Under the pieces are notes generated by a model. The model saw only the letters and a program-made list of their open reading frames with translations. It ran no database searches and had not been told where the DNA came from. From the NCBI GenBank assembly GCA_018670085.1, contig JABHRS010000032.1, positions 1 through 64,000 on the forward strand: 64,000 bases of DNA, given 5' to 3'. A program made the translations under genes and the position numbers. This stretch comes from an archaeon (lineage in GTDB: Archaea; Nanobdellota; Nanobdellia; Woesearchaeales; GW2011-AR9). Each line of letters starts with the position of its first letter. Position 1 is the stretch's first letter. Below are positions 8,334-14,483 of this stretch, piece after piece.

Positions 8334-8720
8334 TTACATTGCCTCCAGATAGAAACTATCTTTTTCTTCTTTCAAATCAAAGAATGACTTTCCAGTTAAG
8401 GATTCTAAGATTTGACTTTCTAATTGATACCCAAAACGTAATTTTAATCCATTCAGTCTGAGATTGTACTTTGGCGCATCATTGCCTGATTTTTGATGCA
8501 ACAACTTAAGCTCTTGACTGTAACTGCCCATAGTTTTTTTCAAGAGATCAATATCATCATTACTGATTAACGGAGTCACTTTCAAATACAAAGATTTCAA
8601 TATTTGCCAATATTTTACACCATCCTGTTCAATGTAGGAATGGCTAGCTTGACCAAACAGACTGTAGATTACGTCACGATAAGTTGGTGTTTTGTTTATT
8701 TCTTGTTTATTCTCTTCCAT
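8334..8720 (-). CDS. Unknown helical protein, 128 aa (element operon)
   Basis: Predicted mostly alpha-helical, charged, no cysteine and no membrane segment. GAGGA site upstream of the ATG. One base separates its stop from the next gene. Family not recognised. Confidence 0.6.
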   Translation of the reverse strand: MEENKQEINKTPTYRDVIYSLFGQASHSYIEQDGVKYWQILKSLYLKVTPLISNDDIDLLKKTMGSYSQELKLLHQKSGNDAPKYNLRLNGLKLRFGYQLESQILESLTGKSFFDLKEEKDSFYLEAM

Positions 8721-8729
8721 GCTGTCCTC

Positions 8730-9029
8730 TTATGGCCAATAATAATTCATATACTCGTCAAGATTTTTGACAAGTTCTCTCCTTCGATAATTAAATCGAC
8801 TTGCAATCTCATAATCATCTTTGTCATTTTGGTTGTTCAAACAATCAATCAACACCAAATAACACTGAATAATCTCATGCAGCATTGAGTTAGGTGTATA
8901 ATTCTCATCATCAATCAATGGATGGTCATGATAAAATCGCACCCGACCAGGTTCTGGGGATTTACTATCATTGAATAATTTCAAGATGATCTCCTTTGCT
9001 TTCTCATCTAATTCTATTTTTTTGTTCAT
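8730..9029 (-). CDS. Unknown small helical protein, 99 aa (element operon)
   Basis: Acidic helical protein with a His/Pro-rich middle (RVRFYHDHPLIDDENY) and C-terminal RRRELV helix. Strong GGAGGAG site inside the end of the upstream 27-codon gene, so initiation depends on that junction. Function not recognised. Confidence 0.6.
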   Translation of the reverse strand: MNKKIELDEKAKEIILKLFNDSKSPEPGRVRFYHDHPLIDDENYTPNSMLHEIIQCYLVLIDCLNNQNDKDDYEIASRFNYRRRELVKNLDEYMNYYWP

Positions 9030-9113
9030 TTATTCTCCTCCGTTTTTCATTTCTGCACTTATCTTGTCCAGGTTGTAATAATTCCTTTTTCTTCGTCTTC
9101 TTCGTTTTGCCAT
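9030..9113 (-). CDS. 27-aa arginine-rich micro-protein
   Basis: An overlooked micro-gene: MAKRRRRRKRNYY followed by a short helical tail. It has its own GGAGGA site 7 nt before the ATG, and its last codons supply the GGAGGAG site for the 99-aa gene. The TAA is separated by no bases from the next ATG. The basic block would bind nucleic acid; in small viruses such peptides are core or packaging proteins, but that comparison is only suggestive. It could alternatively serve as a coupling leader for the next gene. Confidence 0.5.
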   Translation of the reverse strand: MAKRRRRRKRNYYNLDKISAEMKNGGE

Positions 9114-9129
9114 GTTATTTTCCTCCAAT

Positions 9130-9225
9130 TTATTTTCCAATAATTCCAAACCATTTTGCAGCAATAATCACAACAGTGAGACATAGAACTCCCCAGAGTA
9201 ATTTATTGAAGAACCATCTAGGCAT
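9130..9225 (-). CDS. 31-aa single-span membrane micro-protein
   Basis: Short frame starting MPRWFFNKLLWG with one hydrophobic helix (about residues 8-28) and a GIIGK end. It overlaps the 3' end of the 136-aa gene by 8 nt, has an AGAGGT site upstream, and is followed by the GGAGGA site of the Arg-rich micro-gene. Fits the operon spacing exactly. Could be a small membrane or virion component; no homology can be judged at this length. Confidence 0.5.
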   Translation of the reverse strand: MPRWFFNKLLWGVLCLTVVIIAAKWFGIIGK

Positions 9226-9628
9226 GAGAATACCTCTTTGCCACTTTGGAAGTGTCTAATTCACTTGGTTTGAATTTTTCAATTGCTTGAATTTGAAATA
9301 TGTTTGAGAAAGGAAGATATGTAAATTTGAAGAACACATTTTCAGATGAGCTCATCAAAAGTTTACCAAAATATTGGTATTCAATATTATCAATCACTAG
9401 CGTTGTACTAACCCAATCAGGCCCTGTTGTAACTTGAGACCTATTTATCTCTCCTGAATGCAACTTGGCTTTTGGATCTCTGAATGTGAATGCGTGTTTT
9501 TTTCTGACAATTAATTCTGCAACTTTGTCTTCAACTTCAGCGACATCACCATAATTGAAAGGGCCAACTTCTACAAAATTTATTGGACAAATGAATGCAG
9601 GGATACATCGATATACTAAGATCTTCAT
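9218..9628 (-). CDS. Unknown protein, 136 aa (element operon)
   Basis: Beta-rich protein, no membrane segment, basic C-terminus. Start overlaps the primase-helicase stop as ATGA, and a GGGAGG site lies within the end of that gene. No domain recognised. Confidence 0.6.
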   Translation of the reverse strand: MKILVYRCIPAFICPINFVEVGPFNYGDVAEVEDKVAELIVRKKHAFTFRDPKAKLHSGEINRSQVTTGPDWVSTTLVIDNIEYQYFGKLLMSSSENVFFKFTYLPFSNIFQIQAIEKFKPSELDTSKVAKRYSHA

Positions 9629-12600
9629 GTTATAGAATACCTCCCTCTTCCACGCTTGATGATCAGACCTTCATTTGACAGAACTTCTAATGCTTCATCA
9701 ATCATGGATGGTTCTCTGCAACCAGTTGTTGCAAGTAAGCAAGCAAAACTTGTCCCTTGGCCAGAATCATTTTTTTTAATTGCTGATTGGAGACTTTCTT
9801 TTGATATTTTTTTGGGAGTGTTGGGAGTAATGGGAGTGCCAGCCAGTGAGTGTGTGGGGGTGTCCACCTCATTTTTTTTACTCCCATTACTCCCATTACT
9901 CCCTGAATATCTACTTTTTACTTCCTTAATTATATGCTTAAATTTGCTTTCATCTATAACTAAATAACTTTGGTTATCGACGACAAAATGTTCAACGCCA
10001 AAACTATTGAATGCTTGCAAATAGTTAGTTAGTTTTTTTTCAAAAATTTCTTCAATTTGCCAAGTTCGAAGATTTTCGTAGAATTTTTGTTCGTTTTTTT
10101 GGTGTTTTTTGAGGTTTTTTGCTAGTTTTTTAGGCATTTTTGCCACTTTTTTGATACTTATTTTGTCAGAAAAATTAAAACCTTCGTCTTCAATAGCAAA
10201 AACAGCAACACATTCTAACACTGCTCTCTTCCTATTTGGCAAAGCGTAAAAGTTACTTAACAAAAGTGCAGAGTATACATCTTCATTAATATCTCCGCAT
10301 AACAAACGGAAAGATTGCACATTAATATCAAACAATATTTGCGTGTATAAATTTGCATCATCTACTAATTTATTTTGATCAATTTTCTCGTCAACCATAA
10401 TCTTATCAACTTGCTGGAACAATGCTAATCTTAATGCTCCACCTCTTAGATGACGATAATTATGTTTCTGACTGAGGATAAACATTTTCAAATCATCTAC
10501 AGCTGCCTTTCTTGCAAGCTCAGAGAGGATCTCTTTTTGGTGAGGGGAATAATCTTGCCAGAGAAATTTATTCACTAGAGGCTCATTAAACAAGCCTGTG
10601 AAGATTGGTGATGCTTTACACTGGACAAAATCCCATAATGCAAGAATTTTTTGTAAACTTTTATCGTCCAATGGTATCCCTTTAGTTCCAGCAATGGATG
10701 GGTTATACAGAACTGTACCAATTCTTGAACCCATTGCTTCATAATTTGGACTCACTCGTTTGATTATATCTAAGAAATGCATAGCGTACAAACTATTATC
10801 ACTAAAACCATAACTGTCTGAGGTTTTTGTTTTTCTTGGATTACCTTGTAATGTAACGCAATGTGATCCTCTGCAACGGGATCTTTTTCCTGAAGTATTA
10901 TGATAATCTCCTTCTTCCAAATAACCCAACATATGTTGTCCAATTGATTCATCAGAATATTCTGAAATTTCATCTAATGCTTGCAGTTTATTTTGAGCAT
11001 GGAAAGCACCATCTTGTCTTTCATCTGCTGTCGCAAAACCTAACATCCCTGCAAGTTTTACTCGATCATGACATTTCCCAACATTACGTGCAGATGTACT
11101 TTTCAATGTTTTTGTGCCAGTTACAGAGATGCCATGGTTCATATATCTCATAAGATTATTATTCTGGACTGGGTCTTGGACTAACCCAAAAGATTGTGAT
11201 AAATAAAAAAGGTCTAATCGAGGATCACGTTTCAATCCAGCAGTCAATGCAAGTGGTAAGATTTCTTTAACATTTTGTAAACTTCCTAATTGTTTTTCAT
11301 CAAAAGGAGATATTAGTTTCAAAAAACATTTAGTTGCTGAGTGCCTTTGTTGAATTGCTGATCGAATCTCTTTTTCATCCATTGGATCATTGCCCCGTGT
11401 AATTGCCACACGGATCTCTGAGCATATTTTTGAAAGAATAGTTCTATCCCAGCTCTTGATTAATTTAATCAACTCTTTTGAGTTATATACTCCAATGGCA
11501 GCATCCAAGAAACCATCTTCAATTTTGGTTGTTGGTTCAACTATTAGGAGTTTAGTGCTAGTATTTTGTCCAAAAGAACATTTGAATATATTTTCCTTAA
11601 AAACTGGCCTAACAGCGCCATTTACGATTGTCTCAGCTACATTTTGAGTGATTATTTTTTGTATGTCGAGTGTTGCTTTCTGTCTGTAACCTTTGAGATC
11701 AGCCAAAGTTTTTGATGGATCATCATAAGATTTAATCACTAATCTATCTTCAATTTCAAAAGTAGGAATATTTTTTTCATTTCCAAATCTTGATTCAACA
11801 AGTGATTCAAATTCTTCTTTTGCAGAGACTAAATCAGCAAATAGTTTAGTTGTGTGAATGTATGAACGGATATCACTTATAGTATATTTCTTGGATTTCT
11901 CTTCAGAATTAATATAGGTTTTATTGGTGTTTAAATCATAAATTAATTTTGATAAATGATTAAGGTGTTTATGTGAAACTTTCTTTGTACAATCCCAAAT
12001 ATTCACTACTTCATTATCATCTATAGCCTTCAAATTCTTATGTGTGAAAACTAATCTGATTGTACCTTTAATCACAAAATCACTTTCTTCAAGGTATTTA
12101 CTAAGTCTCAACCCTTCTATTAATTTTAATGTCCCTGTCCATCCATTCTTTCTTGCCAAATAAATAACAGTCCCAAGTGTAATCCCTTTGTCTGCTTGAT
12201 CATCAAAACTATTCCAAAGTTTTATGCAATCATCCTCAGAAACAAATTTGTCGGATTTTGAAGACCACTCTATAAACAGAGGTAGATTTTTCAGATTATC
12301 ATGTTTTAATGCTATACAAACTTTTAACCAAACATCTCGGTCATCTGCTGGAATAAATGTTAGTGCATCTTTCAACGCAGTATTATTTATTTTTTGATTT
12401 ATGTTTGACGAAGCAGTGGTTTTTTTATCCTTCTTTGGGATTTCTAATTGTTTGTATTGCAAATAATTTTTTGATGTGTTTTGATTATCTCTCCAATATT
12501 CATCAATGTCTTTATACTTTTCAGAAAATAAAATTCGATTAACTTTCTTGGCATTTGTATTTTGCAATGCAGTAGCAACACCTTTAATTCCAGCTTCATC

Positions 12601-13164
12601 ATTATCAAAACATAATGAAATCTCTTTGTCCTGACAATCTTTTATCGGTTTTTGACTATCTACTCCCTTTAATGCAATAATCTTTGATTCGGGAAATATA
12701 TGATGTAGTGCAATCGCATCAGTTTCACCTTCACAAAAGATAGTTTGTTTTTTTCCATTAATCATATAAGGTGATTTTTTCCCTTTCAGAGAAATATCAG
12801 TTGGTTTCACAGAAAAGTAACCTTTAACATCAAGATGTGGTATTATTACTTTCTTCTGAAAGACGAAGTGGCTTCCTTTTTTTAATCCTGCAGCTTCAAC
12901 ATTTTCTCTCCCATATGTTTTGATTAATTCACTCATCACAGTTGATGTGCAAGTTCCAATTTTTAGTCTCTTGATTATCTTTGGATCATATTTTCTTGAT
13001 GAAGCAAATTTATCTGCTCCTTCATCAGCACATAGCTCAATAAAATGTGCCAGTATACTATCGGAATGGGATCTTGCCCTTTCCTTTTCTTCTTGTTCTA
13101 ATTTTTTTCTTTTTTGATGGCTTTCCTTTGCCTTCTTATTCATTAAATCCAGTAGTTTTCCCAT
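9625..13164 (-). CDS. Replication primase-helicase, 1179 aa
   Basis: Main replication protein of the element. After a coiled, basic N-terminus there is a DnaG-type TOPRIM domain with EGETD (about residue 145) and FDNDEAG (about 186), the metal-binding acids of primase/topoisomerase. A PriCT-2-like domain follows (about 260-350, ending KLWNSF..). The C-terminal half looks like a helicase ATPase: a loose P-loop-like GTKTLKSTSARN near 690 and a Walker-B-like ALDEISEYSDE near 745. The P-loop departs from GxxxxGKS, so ATPase activity is less sure. A Gly/Ser/Asn and Thr/Pro linker precedes a final winged helix (NEGLIIKRGRGRYS). The ATG at 13164, with GGAGG 9 nt upstream, is preferred over GTG 13170. 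Confidence 0.85.
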   Translation of the reverse strand: MGKLLDLMNKKAKESHQKRKKLEQEEKERARSHSDSILAHFIELCADEGADKFASSRKYDPKIIKRLKIGTCTSTVMSELIKTYGRENVEAAGLKKGSHFVFQKKVIIPHLDVKGYFSVKPTDISLKGKKSPYMINGKKQTIFCEGETDAIALHHIFPESKIIALKGVDSQKPIKDCQDKEISLCFDNDEAGIKGVATALQNTNAKKVNRILFSEKYKDIDEYWRDNQNTSKNYLQYKQLEIPKKDKKTTASSNINQKINNTALKDALTFIPADDRDVWLKVCIALKHDNLKNLPLFIEWSSKSDKFVSEDDCIKLWNSFDDQADKGITLGTVIYLARKNGWTGTLKLIEGLRLSKYLEESDFVIKGTIRLVFTHKNLKAIDDNEVVNIWDCTKKVSHKHLNHLSKLIYDLNTNKTYINSEEKSKKYTISDIRSYIHTTKLFADLVSAKEEFESLVESRFGNEKNIPTFEIEDRLVIKSYDDPSKTLADLKGYRQKATLDIQKIITQNVAETIVNGAVRPVFKENIFKCSFGQNTSTKLLIVEPTTKIEDGFLDAAIGVYNSKELIKLIKSWDRTILSKICSEIRVAITRGNDPMDEKEIRSAIQQRHSATKCFLKLISPFDEKQLGSLQNVKEILPLALTAGLKRDPRLDLFYLSQSFGLVQDPVQNNNLMRYMNHGISVTGTKTLKSTSARNVGKCHDRVKLAGMLGFATADERQDGAFHAQNKLQALDEISEYSDESIGQHMLGYLEEGDYHNTSGKRSRCRGSHCVTLQGNPRKTKTSDSYGFSDNSLYAMHFLDIIKRVSPNYEAMGSRIGTVLYNPSIAGTKGIPLDDKSLQKILALWDFVQCKASPIFTGLFNEPLVNKFLWQDYSPHQKEILSELARKAAVDDLKMFILSQKHNYRHLRGGALRLALFQQVDKIMVDEKIDQNKLVDDANLYTQILFDINVQSFRLLCGDINEDVYSALLLSNFYALPNRKRAVLECVAVFAIEDEGFNFSDKISIKKVAKMPKKLAKNLKKHQKNEQKFYENLRTWQIEEIFEKKLTNYLQAFNSFGVEHFVVDNQSYLVIDESKFKHIIKEVKSRYSGSNGSNGSKKNEVDTPTHSLAGTPITPNTPKKISKESLQSAIKKNDSGQGTSFACLLATTGCREPSMIDEALEVLSNEGLIIKRGRGRYSIT
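9823..9903. repeat. Inverted repeat inside the primase-helicase linker
   Basis: GGGAGTAATGGGAGT at 9823-9837 matches the reverse complement of 9880-9894, and of 9889-9903 in a second register. It lies where the protein has an SGSNGSNGS and TPITPNTP linker, so the DNA is free to vary. It could be a replication or packaging signal, or merely simple-sequence codons on both arms. Confidence 0.5.
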
Positions 13165-13361
13165 CAGCACACACCTCCATCAAAGAGTTCGTCTGTTGAT
13201 GAAATCTCAATAATTGAGGATTGGCTTATTTTGTAAACTCGTTTTCTTGTTTTTAAAGAGACATAAATGCTATTCTCTTCTAATAGAAGTCCAAGCAAAG
13301 TGTGTACTTCTCTGCCTTTAGTATACACAACTCTTGTGCAATTTTTTTCTGTTTCCATCAT
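13164..13361 (-). CDS. Small beta-rich protein, 65 aa
   Basis: The frame can be extended upstream to a TTG at 13400, but the ATG at 13361 has GGAG in the right place. The product is short and beta-rich (RKRVYKISQSSIIEIS), probably a single small domain. Its TGA overlaps the primase start (TGATG), and its last codons carry the GGAGG site of that gene. Unknown function. Confidence 0.55.
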   Translation of the reverse strand: MMETEKNCTRVVYTKGREVHTLLGLLLEENSIYVSLKTRKRVYKISQSSIIEISSTDELFDGGVC

Positions 13362-13400
13362 CTCATCATCTCCATCTTTTTTGATATTTTCAATACTCAA

Positions 13401-13502
13401 TCATATCTCGCACCCCAAGATCCTTGCAAACTCCAACAGTTCAGGGTGTTTGTTTATTGTATCCAAATGTTCTTTGACAAATTGTTCTAGTTCAGTATTC
13501 AT
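13401..13502 (-). CDS. 33-aa unknown micro-protein
   Basis: Short helical frame (MNTELEQFVKEHL...) between the RHH gene and the 65-aa gene, in the same orientation and with operon spacing. No clear ribosome site except the A-rich leader. Composition is protein-like, but at this length it may be only a spacer. Confidence 0.4.
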   Translation of the reverse strand: MNTELEQFVKEHLDTINKHPELLEFARILGCEI

Positions 13503-13506
13503 TTTT

Positions 13507-13635
13507 TTACTCGCAAAAATCTTTTAATGCCATTCTCAACACAGCAGTTCTTCCAATCATCATACTTGATGCCTTTTTATCTAACATTTCAGCTAATTCC
13601 AAAGGCAAATCAGCTACAATTTTTTTCTTAGTCAT
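13507..13635 (-). CDS. Ribbon-helix-helix (CopG-like) repressor, 42 aa
   Basis: A minimal RHH protein: a short strand (KKKIVADLP), helix 1 (LELAEMLDKKAS) and helix 2 (GRTAVLRMALKDF). RHH proteins dimerise and insert the strand into the DNA major groove. GAGGTGA site just before the ATG. First gene of the 7.6-kb minus-strand operon. Two CTTACGTAAG-type palindromes lie in its own promoter, so autoregulation, and copy-number or excision control of the element, is likely. Compare CopG/ORF56-type plasmid repressors. Confidence 0.78.
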   Translation of the reverse strand: MTKKKIVADLPLELAEMLDKKASSMMIGRTAVLRMALKDFCE

Positions 13636-13657
13636 ATCTCTCACCTCAAAGTATATA

Positions 13658-13706
13658 CTTACGTAAGTAGTTAAGTATTTAAATTTTATGGAACTAATTA
13701 CGTAAG
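13658..13706. promoter_or_regulatory. Divergent promoter with two palindromic operators
   Basis: CTTACGTAAG at 13658-13667 and TTACGTAAG at 13698-13706 are each followed by a GTAGTTAAG tail. The minus-strand TATA (AAATTTAAATAC, about 13674-13685) lies between them; the first box covers the expected transcription start of the RHH operon and the second lies 20-30 bp upstream of the plus-strand TATA (TTTTTATAC, 13729-13737) of the winged-helix gene. Confidence 0.7.
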
Positions 13707-13757
13707 TAAGTAGTTAAGAAAGCAACATTTTTATACAAGAAAAAATACATAGTTACT

Positions 13758-14174
13758 GTGACCAATAAAAAACTTGATGAAAATTCATTGACATCACCAA
13801 TTTCTTATGAAATATTAGTATTACTAAATCAGAAAAATTACTCTATACTGGAACTTTCTCGTGCCATAAATATTGCTCACAAAAATCTATTGCCTCACTT
13901 AGAACTGCTGGAAAAGAATAAATGGATTGAAATAATGAGGTTTGGTCGTGGGAAAAAGTCAATAATTAAACTTACAAAAGAATTAGCTGTTACTGACACA
14001 TACTTAAATTTTAGGCGAGTTGTTGAAAAGACTAAAGCAGTGTGGGATTTGATGGACAAATCTCAAAAAATTAAATTCTATGATGAGTTAATTGAGAGAT
14101 ATGCTCTTCTAAAACGTTCTGGGATGAGCTTTGAACGTCTTAGAGAAATAAAAGAAAAAAGAAGTAACCCTTAA
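13758..14174 (+). CDS. Winged-helix regulator of the element, 138 aa
   Basis: Residues 15-75 form a winged helix-turn-helix of the MarR/ArsR type (YSILELSRAINIAHKNLLPHL, wing around GRGKKSIIKLT); the C-terminal half is helical and likely for dimerisation. The gene starts with GTG, 25 nt after the TATA box, so it is leaderless. Divergent from the RHH operon across the palindromic operators. The pair looks like a two-repressor switch controlling replication or excision. Last gene before attR. Confidence 0.75.
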   Translation: MTNKKLDENSLTSPISYEILVLLNQKNYSILELSRAINIAHKNLLPHLELLEKNKWIEIMRFGRGKKSIIKLTKELAVTDTYLNFRRVVEKTKAVWDLMDKSQKIKFYDELIERYALLKRSGMSFERLREIKEKRSNP

Positions 14175-14193
14175 AATGTAAGAAAAAAGGTGG

Positions 14194-14209
14194 TAGCCCC
14201 GCGCGGATT
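14194..14209. repeat. attR: core within the tRNA-Gln 3' end
   Basis: Second copy of the 16-bp core. It runs from discriminator A73 to three bases of the T-loop and stops 4 bp before intron 3, so recombination restores an intact tRNA without touching an intron. Confidence 0.88.
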
Positions 14210-14213
14210 CGAA

Positions 14214-14244
14214 CTCCACAATACAAAGCACGTGCTTCATATTT
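14214..14244 (-). other. tRNA-Gln intron 3 (position 53/54), 31 nt
   Basis: Hairpin of about 10 bp (AATATGAAGC/GCTTTGTATT) with ACGT loop. Central helix CCGC/GTGG, bulges GGA and AGT. Cleavage GG|A and AG|T joins CGCGG to TTCGAAT, restoring the T arm. A non-canonical intron site. Confidence 0.85.
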
Positions 14245-14259
14245 CCGCGGTCAATGCCT

Positions 14260-14283
14260 TACTTTCCTACTCAAAGAGTAAGT
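14260..14283 (-). other. tRNA-Gln intron 2 (canonical 37/38), 24 nt
   Basis: Seven-bp hairpin CTTACTC/GAGTAGG; central helix CTTT/AAAG; bulges GGA and TAA; outer helix is the anticodon stem ATGCC/GGCAT. A textbook hBHBh' motif. Confidence 0.92.
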
Positions 14284-14311
14284 CCAAAGGGCATTATGAT
14301 AGTCCACTACA

Positions 14312-14339
14312 TTCCGCAGAGACCATATAATGATCTCTT
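14312..14339 (-). other. tRNA-Gln intron 1 (position 10/11), 28 nt
   Basis: Hairpin AGAGATC/GGTCTCT with a 7-nt loop; central helix CCGT/GCGG; bulges GGA and AAT. Cleavage GG|A and AA|T joins G10 to T11, restoring the D stem. The outer helix is weak, a relaxed BHB. Confidence 0.82.
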
Positions 14340-14349
14340 CCACGGGGCT

Positions 14350-14394
14350 GTGATATCTCACAGCTGCTGTGAACTATTATCTCACAGCGGGGCT
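14350..14394 (-). other. tRNA-Gln 5' leader: duplicated acceptor strand and two hairpins
   Basis: On the minus strand AGCCCCG, the first 7 nt of the tRNA, also occurs at 14394-14388. Between the copies lie two hairpins with the same stem GCTGTGA/TCACAGC. A TATA box (CTTTATAAG, about 14415-14423) lies 26 nt before the first copy, so transcription should start at it, giving a 45-nt leader. Confidence 0.65.
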
Positions 14395-14483
14395 ACATTT
14401 CATTTTTATTGTTCATCTTATAAAGTTTTCTAAGATATACTTCGAACCGCGGTAAAATTTATATCTAACCTCATCAATTTACT

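Larger units (their letters stand above)
1587..14209. mobile_element. 12.6-kb element integrated in the tRNA-Gln gene
   Basis: A 16-bp perfect direct repeat (TAGCCCCGCGCGGATT) bounds this block. The right copy is the 3' end of the intact tRNA-Gln gene (acceptor strand, T-stem and three T-loop bases). The left copy stands alone, 57 bp before an integrase gene. This is the usual product of tyrosine-recombinase integration at a tRNA 3' end. Content: integrase, two four-Cys proteins, secreted protease, membrane protein, phosphoesterase, a 13-gene minus-strand operon with primase-helicase, ATPase and serine recombinase, and a divergent winged-helix regulator. No capsid, portal or conjugation protein is recognisable. 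The integrase gene is intact, so this is not the SSV type in which integration splits it. Confidence 0.88.
14191..14349 (-). tRNA. tRNA-Gln (UUG) with three BHB introns
   Basis: Removing three inserts (28, 24 and 31 nt) yields a 76-nt tRNA: acceptor AGCCCCG/CGGGGCT, A73, encoded CCA, U8, the Gln-type D arm GTGTAGTGG, anticodon loop CUUUGGA (anticodon UUG), T-stem CGCGG/CCGCG and loop TTCGAAT. Introns lie at 10/11, 37/38 and 53/54. Each shows a 3-nt bulge GGA before a perfect or near-perfect intron hairpin, a 4-bp central helix and a second 3-nt bulge, cut after the second base of each bulge. Without splicing neither D nor T arm can form. The 3' end is the integration site of the 1587-14209 element. 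Confidence 0.9.

Noticed and set aside
9702-9896. 64-aa frame in the primase-helicase linker region.
   Set aside because: It comes from the repetitive GGGAGT sequence read in another frame and has no start signals.
14350-14394. A fourth tRNA-Gln intron at 7/8, suggested by the repeated AGCCCCG.
   Set aside because: In every register the would-be central helix has C-rich sequence on both sides and cannot pair, so there is no BHB motif. A 45-nt 5' leader explains the data better.
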